Positions 11,155 through 20,361 of a stretch of 43,318 nt of DNA are shown here, piece after piece. A program made the position numbers and the translations under genes. Within the stretch, counting starts at the first letter, position 1; each line of letters starts with the position of its first letter. Source of the DNA: Rhodocollybia butyracea (lineage: Eukaryota; Basidiomycota; Agaricomycetes; Agaricales; Omphalotaceae); NCBI GenBank assembly GCA_015501585.1, contig JADNRY010000499.1, positions 1 to 43,318 on the forward strand. Direction: 5' to 3'. The notes under the pieces were generated by a model. That model saw only the letters and a list, made by a program, of their open reading frames with translations. It did no database searches and was not told where the DNA came from.

Positions 11155-12480
11155 GTGATTTTGGTTGGAATGGCGGGAATGGCGGGAATTTGGAAAGATG
11201 GTATATAGAAGTGATATGAAGTACAAGTCGATGTATCTACAATCCAGGTCAAGAAGTTGCTTGGTAGATCACATCCACGAGTACAATAACATATGCTCTA
11301 TTTTGTAAGGAGGTTGAAGTAGCCTACTTAACCAATACACCAAAAGGAACGTCACAACTAGCTATTTAAGTTACATACTTGATTAGCGGTTGAACGGTTA
11401 CATGTTCACTATCAGACAACACCTTCATCCTCTCAATATTATCTTCAGAATAATTCGGCATCCACATCTGGCCATTCACGGTTCATCCCAAGTGTTCCAT
11501 CCAGTCGTTAGTGTTACTGCCTTTTCTTTGGTAATTATAAGAGTGTTAAGTGATGTTCAGTTCCTACTTTCAACTTGGGTTGTCCGCAGCACTACGCCTC
11601 CTTGGCATGATTCTGCGTTAGTGTTCTTGTTGAAAGGCAAGCGAATTGATGTGATGCGCAAGACGGCGTACTAAACGATCGGAAAAAGACACATTCGGCC
11701 TGGTATCTGTCTATGTGCTTGCGAGAAGCTAGTTGCGACTCGGAGACTCAGCTCAGAACACGAACAGTGGAAATCCAGGCCAAGAATAAGATCAATGCCA
11801 GGAAACAATTGTTAATAATGATGAGAGACAAATAACGTCGTGGTGAACGCAGACTAAACAGATGAGAAATCGACTAGTATAGATAGTCATAGAGAACATC
11901 TTGAGTTTGAACTTGAAGCGAGGCTTTAAGCGTACGCGTACGTTGAAAGGCAGAGAGAGTAACTCAGGTAGGTCGTAAAAACGGTAACTGGTAAGGCTAA
12001 GGACCAATTGCAACCTCTTGCGTGGGAGAGGATGTCAAACGTCGACGTCGACCAGAATAGGTGATCCACCGGAGCGGTCCTGCGTGCAGGTGCGTGCCTG
12101 AACGTGCAGATCTGCACGATTGTAAAAAAACCTCTAACTCTAATCAGAAGCTAGTCCTTTTCGGCTTAGGGCATCGCCTTTTTTTCATCGAACGTTTGCT
12201 TACGCCTTTGCTGGCCCTTCAGTCTGCCTTGTCTTCGGGACCTTTCGGGAGTCAAGCTGCTGCCTGTGCTTACTGCCGGTATAAGAACTTAAGTACAAAG
12301 AATAGCAGGAAAAAGCTCGTATTAGTAACGTGCAATATCAGGTAATATCACTGTAATAGTATTATTACTGTATGCGGAAATTGAAATATTTGAGATCAGC
12401 TGCCACCAGCTTGTTTCGTGAGCATGTGCAGTTTGACTTGAACAGCATATATGGAGCATAACGGCGGCCTATTCGCATCA
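11155..12480. other. Intergenic between SSP2 and SSP3; duplicated upstream flank
   Basis: No gene. About 12095-12330 is a diverged copy of 10130-10320, the region upstream of SSP2 (shared GTGCAGATCTGC, GAAGCTAG, GCTGGCCCT and CAGTCTGCCTT segments, and a CAAAGAATAGC segment). This shows that the duplication that made SSP3 included the upstream flank. Confidence 0.6.
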
Positions 12481-12485
12481 GACTC

Positions 12486-12560
12486 CATCGCAGTATTTAA
12501 CGAGGAATAACACCGCATGCTTCCCTCATCTTGCTGGTCAAGTTCCCTTTGCTGGTCAAA
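12486..12560 (+). promoter_or_regulatory. Shared SSP promoter/5'UTR module, SSP3
   Basis: CATCGCAGTATTTAAC (core at 12492-12500), a CCGCATGCTTCCCTCATC segment, then two GCTGGTCAA motifs. Core about 90 nt before the ATG. Confidence 0.7.
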
Positions 12561-12587
12561 AAACACAAACTTTCCTCTCAAACCAGA

Positions 12588-13152
12588 ATGCGTTTCACCA
12601 CATTTGCTTTCACCGCTCTCCTCGGATGCTTCCTCTCTATCGGCATATGTGTTGCCAAACCAATTTCTGTTAGTCCTAGTTTTAGTTCGTTCCGTGTATG
12701 TTTCTGACCTTCTGTAGGTTCGAGGTGGCAGCACCTCCGAAGAGATCACCGCTCGGGCTGTGCCAGCCGGACAGCGCACCACTCATGCTTCCCGACCACA
12801 ACCAAAACCACAACCCCAACTTACTTGGATTTCCGGGGAAAAGAAATTGGCGCCGGCGGATGCGGATATTGCCAGGCAGGCAGTGATCAGCGTTGTGCAA
12901 GGCTTTGATTCGGAGCGCATGGCAGGCTCACATGTTCAAACGACTTTCCTTAATAATTCGCCTGCTCCGGTTGCTGGAGCTCCCGCTGTGACAGACTCGA
13001 GGATAGGGTTCATATTTATATCTAACGGAGAGGTGTTTTCGGGGGACATCGTGTGGCCAGTCATCGACATGTCAAATCTCAAGGCAGTAATACGCAACTC
13101 AGAGAAGCGTGTTGAGTATAGGACACCTGCAAGTAGCAAAGGGCAGGACTGA
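12588..13152 (+). CDS. Small secreted protein SSP3 (subfamily B)
   Basis: Exons 12588-12668 and 12718-13152 with a 49-nt intron give 171 aa. The signal peptide is at about residues 1-23; the mature start is AKPIS-VRGGSTSEEITARA. The family motif is PQLTW, then ARQAVISVVQGFDSER as in SSP2, an alanine-proline segment, the GEVFSGDIVWPVID strand pair and a VEYRTPASSKGQD tail. The usual IWF element has drifted to RIGFIF. No cysteines after the signal. Function unknown. Confidence 0.85.
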
Positions 13153-13419
13153 GTCTTTTTTGGACAGGTGAAGAAGTGGTATATGAGCAATGTTGAGTAC
13201 AAGTATCTACAGTCGAGGTACGGAAGTCGTTTGGTGGATCGCATTCAGGATAAATCGAAGCACAATAACATGTACTTTGTTTCTTGTTATTCTATAAATT
13301 CTCGTCTGTCTCCCTTTTCTATGCCTCTGTATAGCCAGACAGTCTGCAAAAGCGGAGAATGCACGAATCGATGCGATTTATCAACGTACCCTCGAAAGAC
13401 GTAATTAAGTACAATAGGT

Positions 13420-14030
13420 ATGTACTTTCACTCTGGTTGTGGCGCCTTTCTTGACGATAAGGTAACAGAATTTCAAACAATCAAGTTCGGTTGCATGCCA
13501 AGTCAGTACTAGTCAGTACCGTTATGCTGACCGATTATTTCAACTTGGATAAAACGAACCAGCAACGATCACTGAAATGTACGGTACATATGTATTTTTG
13601 GGGGTCAGGTCTTCCGAAGCGTAGAGAGCGGATGCTCTACGCTGCGTAGGCCTATGCAGATGATTAGATCAATCAGAGGTAGAGGAAATAGAAAAGCAAC
13701 TTAGACAAAGAGCCTGAAGTCTGAAGAAGTGCTTTTTGTCAGATGAAGACTCATGCACAGGCTTCTCGAACAGCAAGATTCAAGTCATCTCTCAAGAGCG
13801 TGCATATGGGATGCTTATGTAGGCTACGTCGGGACCGTTCATGCAATGTCTACATGGAAGTACACGCACGTTCAGAGTGACTTATAACCAAAGTTATCAG
13901 CGGCTGCCGCTAAGAGCCTTTCAGAGTCCTAATCTTATCACTGATGCGGCATTTGAATGACCCTTCGAGATAGCTGGGTTCTCGTCCCGCCGTTTCAGGT
14001 AACACAGCATCACCAGCGCACCCCGTAACG
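13420..14030. other. Intergenic between SSP3 and SSP4
   Basis: The first part matches the AAAGGCGTA/ACTCTGGTTATG flank block of the later units; after about 13480 the similarity is lost. From about 13978 a CCCGCCGTTTCAGG motif, shared with the upstream regions of SSP5 (15668) and SSP6 (17367), marks the start of the next unit. No gene. Confidence 0.5.
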
Positions 14031-14035
14031 GTACC

Positions 14036-14110
14036 CCATTGCCTATATAACAAGGATTGATATCGCATGCCTCCCCCATCTTGCTGGTCAAGGTCGTTCT
14101 GCTGCTAAGC
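14036..14110 (+). promoter_or_regulatory. Shared SSP promoter/5'UTR module, SSP4
   Basis: CCATTGCCTATATAACA has a TATATAA core (14044-14050) in place of the AGTATTTAA of the other copies. The CGCATGCCTCCCCCATCTTG and GCTGGTCAAG motifs are kept, but the second motif has drifted to TGCTGCTAAG. Confidence 0.6.
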
Positions 14111-14137
14111 GAAACCAACTTTATTCTCAATTCAAAG

Positions 14138-14873
14138 ATGCGCTTCCTCGTATTTGCGACTACCACTCTCCTCGGATGCTTCTTCTCTACTCACGTATGT
14201 GTTGCCACACCAATTTCCGTCAGTTGATCCTGTTCTCCACCTGTCCATGTATGTTTCTGACTCCGTCTAGGCTCGGGGAGGCAGTATTTCCCAGAGATCA
14301 CTGCTCGGTCGTCTCCTAAACGAATCACGACAATGGGGAACCCGGTTCGCCCCGTTGATAAAACACACCAACTTAAGTGGCTGAAGATGCCTGGGTCTAC
14401 GAAGTTGAAGTTGCTGGTGCAGGACGTATTGCTGACGAAGGGGATCTTCAAAGGCAAGCAGAGAGGCAGGAAAGGCTGGAGTCAGAAGTGATCAAGTTTG
14501 TGCAAGGATATCGACCACAAAATGACCCGCCTACTTTTTCCAAGAAGGAAGTTCCCTACGTGATTACGGATTTATTGGAGCCTGAGGAGAGTAAAAATCC
14601 GGACAGAGAAAAAGCGGAGAAAGGAAAAGCGGAGAGACCACAGTCAGGGAGAGCAAAGGGGAGATTTGGTTCGAGTATCAACTCGGAGGAGAGACATTCA
14701 AGGGGTACATCATTGAGGCATCCAATTTACCAATACCCATGGCACAGCTCTTTGACAAAACTTGGAGCAAGCCTATCCACCAACAAGCAATGGCTATCAC
14801 TCGTTCGCCGCCTGCGCCGCCTCAGCCAGCTTCAGTCTTATGGGCAACATTTAGGAAGCAGAACAAGCAGTAG
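14138..14873 (+). pseudogene. SSP4, broken copy of the small secreted protein (subfamily A)
   Basis: Exon 1 (14138-14218) encodes a normal signal peptide and a 52-nt intron follows, but the second exon (14271-14873) changes frame three times. Family sequence is found in three frames in turn: the ISxEITARS region loses a base near 14290; HQLKW is followed by a shift near 14380; and the shift near 14650 leads to KGEIWFEYQLGGETFKGYII and an HQQ-containing tail that ends at TAG 14871. Each shift equals a one-base loss, so the last frame is again the first. The promoter module is still present. Either a decaying copy or, less likely, several assembly indels. Confidence 0.75.
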
Positions 14874-15129
14874 GTGAAAACAAGCGTATTTTGGCTGGGA
14901 CGGGTGGTGAGGTGGTTTGCAATTGTATCAAGTGCGGGTATCTTTGAATCAGGTGTAGGAATTGGACCGAATGTATTCAGGTACAATAACACGTACATTC
15001 AAGTTGTCAAATATCTCTCGTTGTCGTTGGTCTCCCTTTTTAACCATTTCTTTACTTCTGTATGCCTCTATGCATAAGCCGTATGTTAGACAATCTGTGA
15101 AGCATACGGTGCACAGTCGGAACGAGTTA

Positions 15130-15600
15130 TCAACGTAATCTTGAAAGGCGTAAGTGCCTTGTTTTTATCGATCTTTTGTAGGACTAGCAGCGATGCGATT
15201 TCATTAAATGAGATGACAGTCTGCAAGATTAGTTCAGTGGTTCTGATCACCAAAAGAGAGAATTCACAAATCGAACGACACGTGCTCACCCTAGTCCAGC
15301 AAATCGAACTTCGGACTCGAGATACGAGTATATTTAAACTTGCTCCCCTAGATGTAGATGTACTTCCCCAGACTTCCCCCTTCCCTGTGGAAAAATACGA
15401 GCAAGGACCAAGAGGGAATGAGCTCACGTCGAACCAATCATGACTTGACTCGAATGTGCTATCATTATTGAGATAAAACCAAGAAAAATTCGGGCCGAGA
15501 CACGATGAACCACAAACAAGGGTCCCGACGGAGGGCTGGTAGAGAAACCGACAACTGACGTCGACAGTACTTCAGATTTTGGTGCCAAAGGACCTAAAGT
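15130..15600 (+). pseudogene. GNAT locus remnant A (promoter and downstream flank, CDS deleted)
   Basis: 15130-15390 aligns by eye with 18430-18720, the region just upstream of the intact GNAT gene: the same AAAGGCGTA block, a GCAACGA/TTCATTNAATGAGAT block, CGACACGTGCTC, then TATATTTAAAC (15329-15338), GCTCC, TAGATG and CTTCCCCAGACTT. The CDS is missing. From about 15428 the sequence matches the flank downstream of the intact gene (19775 onward: GACTNGACTCGAATGTGCT, ATTGAGATA, CACGATGAAC). A deletion thus removed the acetyltransferase gene between SSP4 and SSP5. Confidence 0.7.
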
Positions 15601-15710
15601 CCGCGATTCGGGCGTGTTGCAACTTGCCGGCGGCTGGCAGCCCTCAATATCAGTGAAACTGATATGGTCCTCCCAACGTTTCAGGAGACACAGCAAGCGC
15701 ACCGGGGCGC

Positions 15711-15786
15711 CATCGCAGTATTTAACAGGGAATTCTATCGCGTGCGTCCCTCATCTTGCTGGTCAAGTTCCTTTTGCTGCTCAACG
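15711..15786 (+). promoter_or_regulatory. Shared SSP promoter/5'UTR module, SSP5
   Basis: CATCGCAGTATTTAAC (core 15717-15725), CCCTCATCTTGCTGGTCAAG and a second, weakened TGCTGCTCAA. Core about 90 nt before the ATG. Confidence 0.7.
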
Positions 15787-15813
15787 AAACCAACCTTTTT
15801 TCTCAATCCAAAT

Positions 15814-16528
15814 ATGCGCTACATCTTATTTGCCACTACCACTCTCCTCGGAGGCCTCTTTTCTACTCAAATATGTGTTGCCACGCCAATTTCCGTCAGT
15901 TGATTCAGTCGTTCGCCTGGCTATGTATGTTTCTAACTGTGTGTAGGCTCGAGGCAGCAGCATTTCCGCAGAGATCACCGCCCGGTCGGCTTCTGAACCA
16001 ATCGCCACAATGGGGGATCCCGTTCACCGCGTGGATGAGCCACACCAACTTGCGTGGATACACAAACCCGACACTGTGCCTGTGACTGAGACGTTGTCAA
16101 GGGAGGAAAAGTTGTCGAAGGAGGCAAATCCAGTGAAGAAAAAGGTGGTTCAGATGAAAAAGCCGGCGTGGAAGATTAATTACCTTGCCGAGGGAGCGGC
16201 GAAGAGGAAAAAGGCGGCCAAAGATGCGGCGAGGATAAAAAAGCTGGAGGATGCAGCGATCGAGATTGTGCAAAAATTTAAACCCCAAGACCGCCCGCCT
16301 ACTTTCAAGTCTGAAGGATGTCCCAGCGTATTTGTAAAGGATAATGGGAAGAATTTAGAGGGGGAGATTTGGTTTGAGTTTACACCGAATGGAAAGGAAG
16401 GAGAGAAGGTTAAAGGGTACGTAGTAGAGACAACAGAAACCACCATGGGACAGTTGTTTAACTCAAAGACTGGAATTCCTGTCTATCAGTATAATATCGT
16501 CATGGGGTCAGCTGGAACCAAGCAGTAG
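15814..16528 (+). CDS. Small secreted protein SSP5 (subfamily A)
   Basis: Exons 15814-15894 and 15947-16528 with a 52-nt intron (branch TTCTAAC, TAG) give 220 aa. The signal peptide is about residues 1-23, then ATPIS-ARGSSISAEITARS. Family elements in order: HQLAW, a lysine-rich insert (about residues 80-135, many KK/RK pairs), AIEIVQKFKPQ, RPPTF, EGCPSVF, EGEIWFEFTPNGKEGEKVKG, QLFNS and PVYQYNIV. The single mature cysteine lies in the EGCP motif shared with SSP6. The basic charge suggests binding to an acidic partner or surface, but this is only inference. Confidence 0.87.
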
Positions 16529-16921
16529 GCGGAAACAAGGGCATTGGTTGGAACAGGTGGAGAGCTGGTTTGCAAGCGATATGTATCAAGTACATGTATC
16601 TGCATTTGTCGATCGTGTAATAACATACATACTTTCAAGTTGTCTCGTTATTCTCATTGTAGTTCGTCTCCCTTTGTGACGATTTCTTGATTTCTGTAAG
16701 CCTCTATGCATAGGATCCACGTTAGACAGCCTGCAAAGCACAGGGTGCACAAGTTGAGTCAAGCTATCAACTCGAGCTATCAATGTTACCCTTAAAGGCG
16801 TAAGTAGAATAAGTACTTCCACTTTGGTTATGACACCTTTTCTGCACCACACGAGCAGCGATTTCGACGACAGTCCAAGGTGAGTAGTTTACGTTTTGAT
16901 CGACGACGAAAAAAGAAAGAT

Positions 16922-17290
16922 CCAGGTCTATGTAGTGTCGTTCGGGATTCTATAAGCACTATAGGAAATTGATAGGCTCGAGTTTGCCTTGAGCAAGGCT
17001 AGAGAGGAAGGGAAGGCTGTGATGGATGTCCTGGTCAAATGGGACGGATGTAACGACAAACGAACAACGATTGGAGTAGCGTTGGACGCTTCTGACATTG
17101 CAAATCAAGTTTTGGCGTGCTCCTATCGCCCAATTATCGTAATCTGTATTAGGAACAGTTCAAACACTGTCACGAGAATAAAAGAGACTCAGCTCGAAAG
17201 TAAACCTCGACTAAAAATGAAACAAACTTCATCGGACGTTCGATGTCGCAGATCCGTCCAGTTCCTGTTGAGTTCCTGGAAAGCGGCTAC
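16922..17290 (+). pseudogene. GNAT locus remnant B (3' end and downstream flank)
   Basis: The segment from about 16922 matches the last part of the intact GNAT exon 2 and its 3' flank: GGTCTATGT..GTCGTT, then a frame reading FALSKAREEGKAVMDV against FDLSKAGREGTAGIDI of the intact gene, then TTTTGGCGTG, CTCGAAAGTAAAC, and GAAACAAACTTC. The promoter-side block (AAAGGCGTA, GGTTATGACACC, CACACGAGCAGCGA) is present at 16785-16870. The bulk of the CDS has been deleted between these two parts. Confidence 0.75.
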
Positions 17291-17416
17291 CGCTACATCT
17301 TATCAATGATTCCACTGCCCAAACTGAGCTCCTGTCTACATTGGGACGACTCAGATCGGATGGTCCTCCCGACGTTTCAGGCGGCACGGCAAGCGCACCA
17401 CGGCGCATCCCTGCGC

Positions 17417-17491
17417 CATCGCAGTATTTAACCGGGAATGATACCGCATGCCTCCCCCATCTTGCTGGTCAAGTTTCTTCTGCTGGTCAAA
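17417..17491 (+). promoter_or_regulatory. Shared SSP promoter/5'UTR module, SSP6
   Basis: CATCGCAGTATTTAAC (core 17423-17431), CCGCATGCCTCCCCCATC, and two GCTGGTCAA motifs about 16 nt apart. Core about 85 nt before the ATG. Confidence 0.72.
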
Positions 17492-17514
17492 GAAACGAAC
17501 TTCTCAATTCAAAG

Positions 17515-18171
17515 ATGCGCTTCATCACACTCGCCACTACCACTCTCCTCGGGTGCCTCCTCTCTTCTCGTATATGTGTTGCCACACCAATCTCCGTCAG
17601 TTGATTCAGTTGTTCGCCTGCCCATGTTTCTGACCGTGTCTAGGCTCGAGATGGTAGTATTTCCGAAGAGATCCCCGCCCAGTCGCCTCCTGAACTGAAC
17701 ACCACAGCGGGGGCGCTGGTTCGCCGCTTGTATAATGGTCCACTACACCAACTTATGTGGATGAACCATGTCGGGGATGATGTCCTAAAGCTGATAGGCG
17801 ACTTGGAAGAAGACATGAAAGGCCCGGGTCAGAAGCTTAAAGGCGCGGCGAAAAAACAGAGGGTCGAGGAAGAAGTGATTAAGATTGTGCGAAAATTTAA
17901 CCCGCAACCTAACCGGCCTACTTTTATGGAGGGATGTCCCAGGAAGTTTCCTGGAGGGCGAATTTGGTTTCGGTTTGTATCAAATGAAGGGAAGGTTTTT
18001 AAGGGGTACATAATTGAGGCGCAACAAACAAAAGGAAGAAGACCGGAAGGAGGAAACCCGCCGATGGCGAAAGTGTTTCAAGTCGACTCCAAACTTTGGC
18101 GCCCTGTCTATCAGCAGGGAATCGCTCCTGGTTCACCTCTGCGAGCTGAATCAGTTGAAACCAAGCAGTAG
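17515..18171 (+). CDS. Small secreted protein SSP6 (subfamily A)
   Basis: Exons 17515-17595 and 17644-18171 with a 48-nt intron (branch TCTGACC, TAG) give 202 aa. The signal peptide is about residues 1-23 (hydrophobic LATTTLLGCLLSS), then ATPIS-ARDGSISEEI. Family elements: HQLMW, a charged middle with GQKLKGAAKKQR, VIKIVRKFNPQ, RPTFMEGCPRKF, GRIWFRFVSNEGKVFKGYII, VFQVDS, PVYQQGIAP. It sits directly upstream of the only intact GNAT gene, same strand, 555 bp apart stop to start. No known domain recognised. Confidence 0.87.
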
Positions 18172-18670
18172 GCGGAAGTAGGGATACTTTGTTACGTGCG
18201 GAGGGGTGATTTACAAATGATATATCGGAAGGACAAGTATTCGGGAATCAGGCGTAGACGTTGTCAGTCGGATTGAATGTTCAATGTAACAACACGTACT
18301 TTAAAGTTGTGAAATGTTCCTCGTTATTCTCAGTGTTGTTTGTCTCCCTTTTTGACCATTTCTTGACTTTTGTATAGATGCGTCTATGCGTAGAATGCAT
18401 GTTAGACAATCTGCAAAGCACGATCAGCGTTACCTTCGAAAGGCGTAGAATAGGTACTACTACTCTGGTTATGACAACTCTTTTTGCAGGACACGAGCAA
18501 CGAATTCATTGAATGAGATCAGAGTCATCAAGATGGTAGGCCGCGTTTGTGATTGACGACGAGTCCGAGAGTCGAGGACAAAAGCAAGAATTTACGAATG
18601 ACACGTGCTCGCCCACTCGTGATGCGCTCCGCTCTGAGCGCAGGAGCAAATGACTCGAGTGCGTGTTACT

Positions 18671-18679
18671 GTATTTAAA
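18671..18679 (+). promoter_or_regulatory. TATA-like box of the GNAT gene
   Basis: GTATTTAAA lies 47-55 nt upstream of ATG 18726 and only 14-22 nt upstream of ATG 18693. This spacing favours 18726 as the start. The same box is kept in remnant A at 15329-15338. Confidence 0.55.
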
Positions 18680-18725
18680 CGCGCTCCACTAGATGCACTC
18701 CCCCAACTTTGGAAACTTTGGAAAC

Positions 18726-19503
18726 ATGACCCGACTGCCCTTCACACCCCCCCTTTCCTCCTCGCGATTCACCCTCTCCCGCTGCACACCCACCGATGTC
18801 CCACAAATGGTGTCAACATACCTTGCCGCATTCAGTCAAACCCCGTTTGACTACTTCTGGCCTCCATCCCTGGACAGCATGCGCGACTGGTCTACGAAGC
18901 GTTTTTTATTACGATTTGCTGATCCTAAGGATCAGCAATTCAAACTCGTCGATAATGAAACTGGAGATCTCGTGGGTTTTATACGGTGGTATGTCCCTGA
19001 GGGTATGAAGGGATTGGATGAGGGGTTTGAGGTATTCAAGGTGTTTGGAGACGAGAGCGATGAGATCGCTAAAAAGCATAAATCGGCCCTGCCGGAGGGA
19101 GTCAATGAAGAGCTGTGGAATGAGTTTTTCGGTGGTATGAAGAAGATGAACGATAAGTGGGATACTAAACGTATGCTAGGTAAGCTCGGTGATCCTCTCT
19201 TTATGCGTTCAGCTTTCACATTGGGAGCTAGTTCTCGGTCTTCTTTGTACTCATCCGAGTTACCAAAACCAAGGTGCCGCCAAAGCACTTATGGAGAATG
19301 TACTCCGCATTGCGGATAACGAAGGTATCCGGGTCTATGTGGAGTCGTTGAGTACTGCAACGGGAGTATATAAGCGCTTTGGGTTTAAAGAAATCGACAG
19401 GCTTGAGTTTGACTTGAGCAAAGCTGGAAGGGAAGGGACGGCTGGGATAGATATCATGATTAGGGAGCCAAACGTGCCGAATGTACCATTGACGAACGAA
19501 TAA
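18726..19503 (+). CDS. GNAT-family N-acetyltransferase
   Basis: Predicted acetyl-CoA-dependent acyltransferase of unknown substrate. Exons 18726-19179 and 19232-19503 are joined by a 52-nt intron (GTAAGC...CTAG) in phase 1, giving 241 aa; an in-frame ATG at 18693 would add 11 aa but lies too close to the TATA-like box. The N-terminal half holds FTLSRCTPTDVPQM and a FKLVDNETGDLVGFIRW strand pair typical of fungal GNATs. The splice creates the motif A region LGLLCTHPSYQNQGAAKALM (acetyl-CoA pyrophosphate-binding Q-x-x-G-x-A), and motif B follows as GVYKRFGFKEID. There is no signal peptide, so it is cytosolic. Deleted relatives of this locus occur after SSP4 and SSP5, linking its history to the SSP genes. 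Confidence 0.88.
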
Positions 19504-20361
19504 CGCGTGTAGCCATGGACGCGACGTGGCAAATAGAGTTTTGGCGTGTTCCTGTCGCTCTAATCTGCATTGCAAATAGATCAAATACTTTCACGGGAAG
19601 ACACAAATTTAAGGACACTCAACTCGAAAGTAAACGTTGTAAACCCCGACCGAAAACGAAACAAACTTCGTCGTTACTTGACATACGAATCACAAACGAC
19701 AGCGCTTCAGCGTGCCTATGCAAAAACACTAAGCAAGAACCTAAGGGAAACCGAGCTCAGTCCTCGTAGGGCCTCGTCGGACCGATGGCCTGACTCGGAT
19801 GTGCTCTTAGTGATATCGATATTGAGATATTACGAAGAAGGACTCGGATTGAGGGACGTGAATTACACGATGAACACGAACGAGGATCCGGATAGAGGAC
19901 GAGCAGAAAAACGGACAAAAATAAAGTGGGGGCTCTTCAAATGTGCATGTGGGTGCCAAAGCATCTGATGAAATCTGAAGGAATTAGCTTCACTGCGAAT
20001 GCTGCGACTTGAGCGTCAGATAACTATCGAGTCGCGACTTCGTCCTGTTCCTGTTGGCTCCTCACTATCATCGCATCCATCTCAGGTTCCTGACGTTGGC
20101 TTTCCCCTGCGATATCTGTCAGCTTGGTCATGTCCAGTACACTCAAGTTTCTCCAGACTCCGGTTCCACTGTGCATTTTTAGGCCAGCCGAATGTTCGTA
20201 GGAAGGAATGCATGATGTTGGTAGAATTAAGAGAAACTGACCAAACGGTTTTTGTACTGTGGCGCAGAAGAAAAGTAGCCGACAAGATGAGTCACGCCCG
20301 CTAAGCGCTTTGCCATTGAATCCACGTGTCTAAAGCGCTCATTGCTTCTTTCTTCGCTACC
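19504..20361. other. GNAT 3' flank and EMC6 upstream region
   Basis: 19515-19960 is the GNAT downstream flank, whose relatives are found in remnants A and B. 19970-20361 should hold the EMC6 promoter and 5'UTR. No separate gene seen. Confidence 0.5.

Larger units (their letters stand above)
9069..19970 (+). repeat. Segmental tandem array of SSP(-GNAT) units
   Basis: Six SSP genes share upstream sequence, signal-peptide exon, intron and 3' flank. The 3' flanks of SSP3-SSP6 repeat recognisable blocks: a GTACAATAACA-type segment, TTCTCGTTATT-like T-rich sequence, a GTCTCCCTTTT tract, GCCTCTATGCATA-like sequence, then a GTTAGACAATCTGCAAAGCA block and an AAAGGCGTA block. SSP2 and SSP3 also share about 250 bp further upstream (10150-10330 against 12095-12320). 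Units are about 1.3-2.5 kb. The last three units also carry intact or residual GNAT sequence. Confidence 0.85.

Noticed and set aside
16989..17309. 106-codon + ORF between SSP5 and SSP6 as a gene
   Set aside because: It is the GNAT 3' remnant running on into the flank; there is no start region or domain.
15814..17695. CRISPR-like reading of the repeated SSP leader motifs
   Set aside because: The repeats are gene-linked promoter copies 1-2 kb apart in a fungal genome, not short regularly spaced repeats.
18693..18725. Upstream ATG of the GNAT gene as the start
   Set aside because: It lies only 14-22 nt from the TATA-like box; the second ATG at 18726 has normal spacing, although the longer form cannot be fully excluded.
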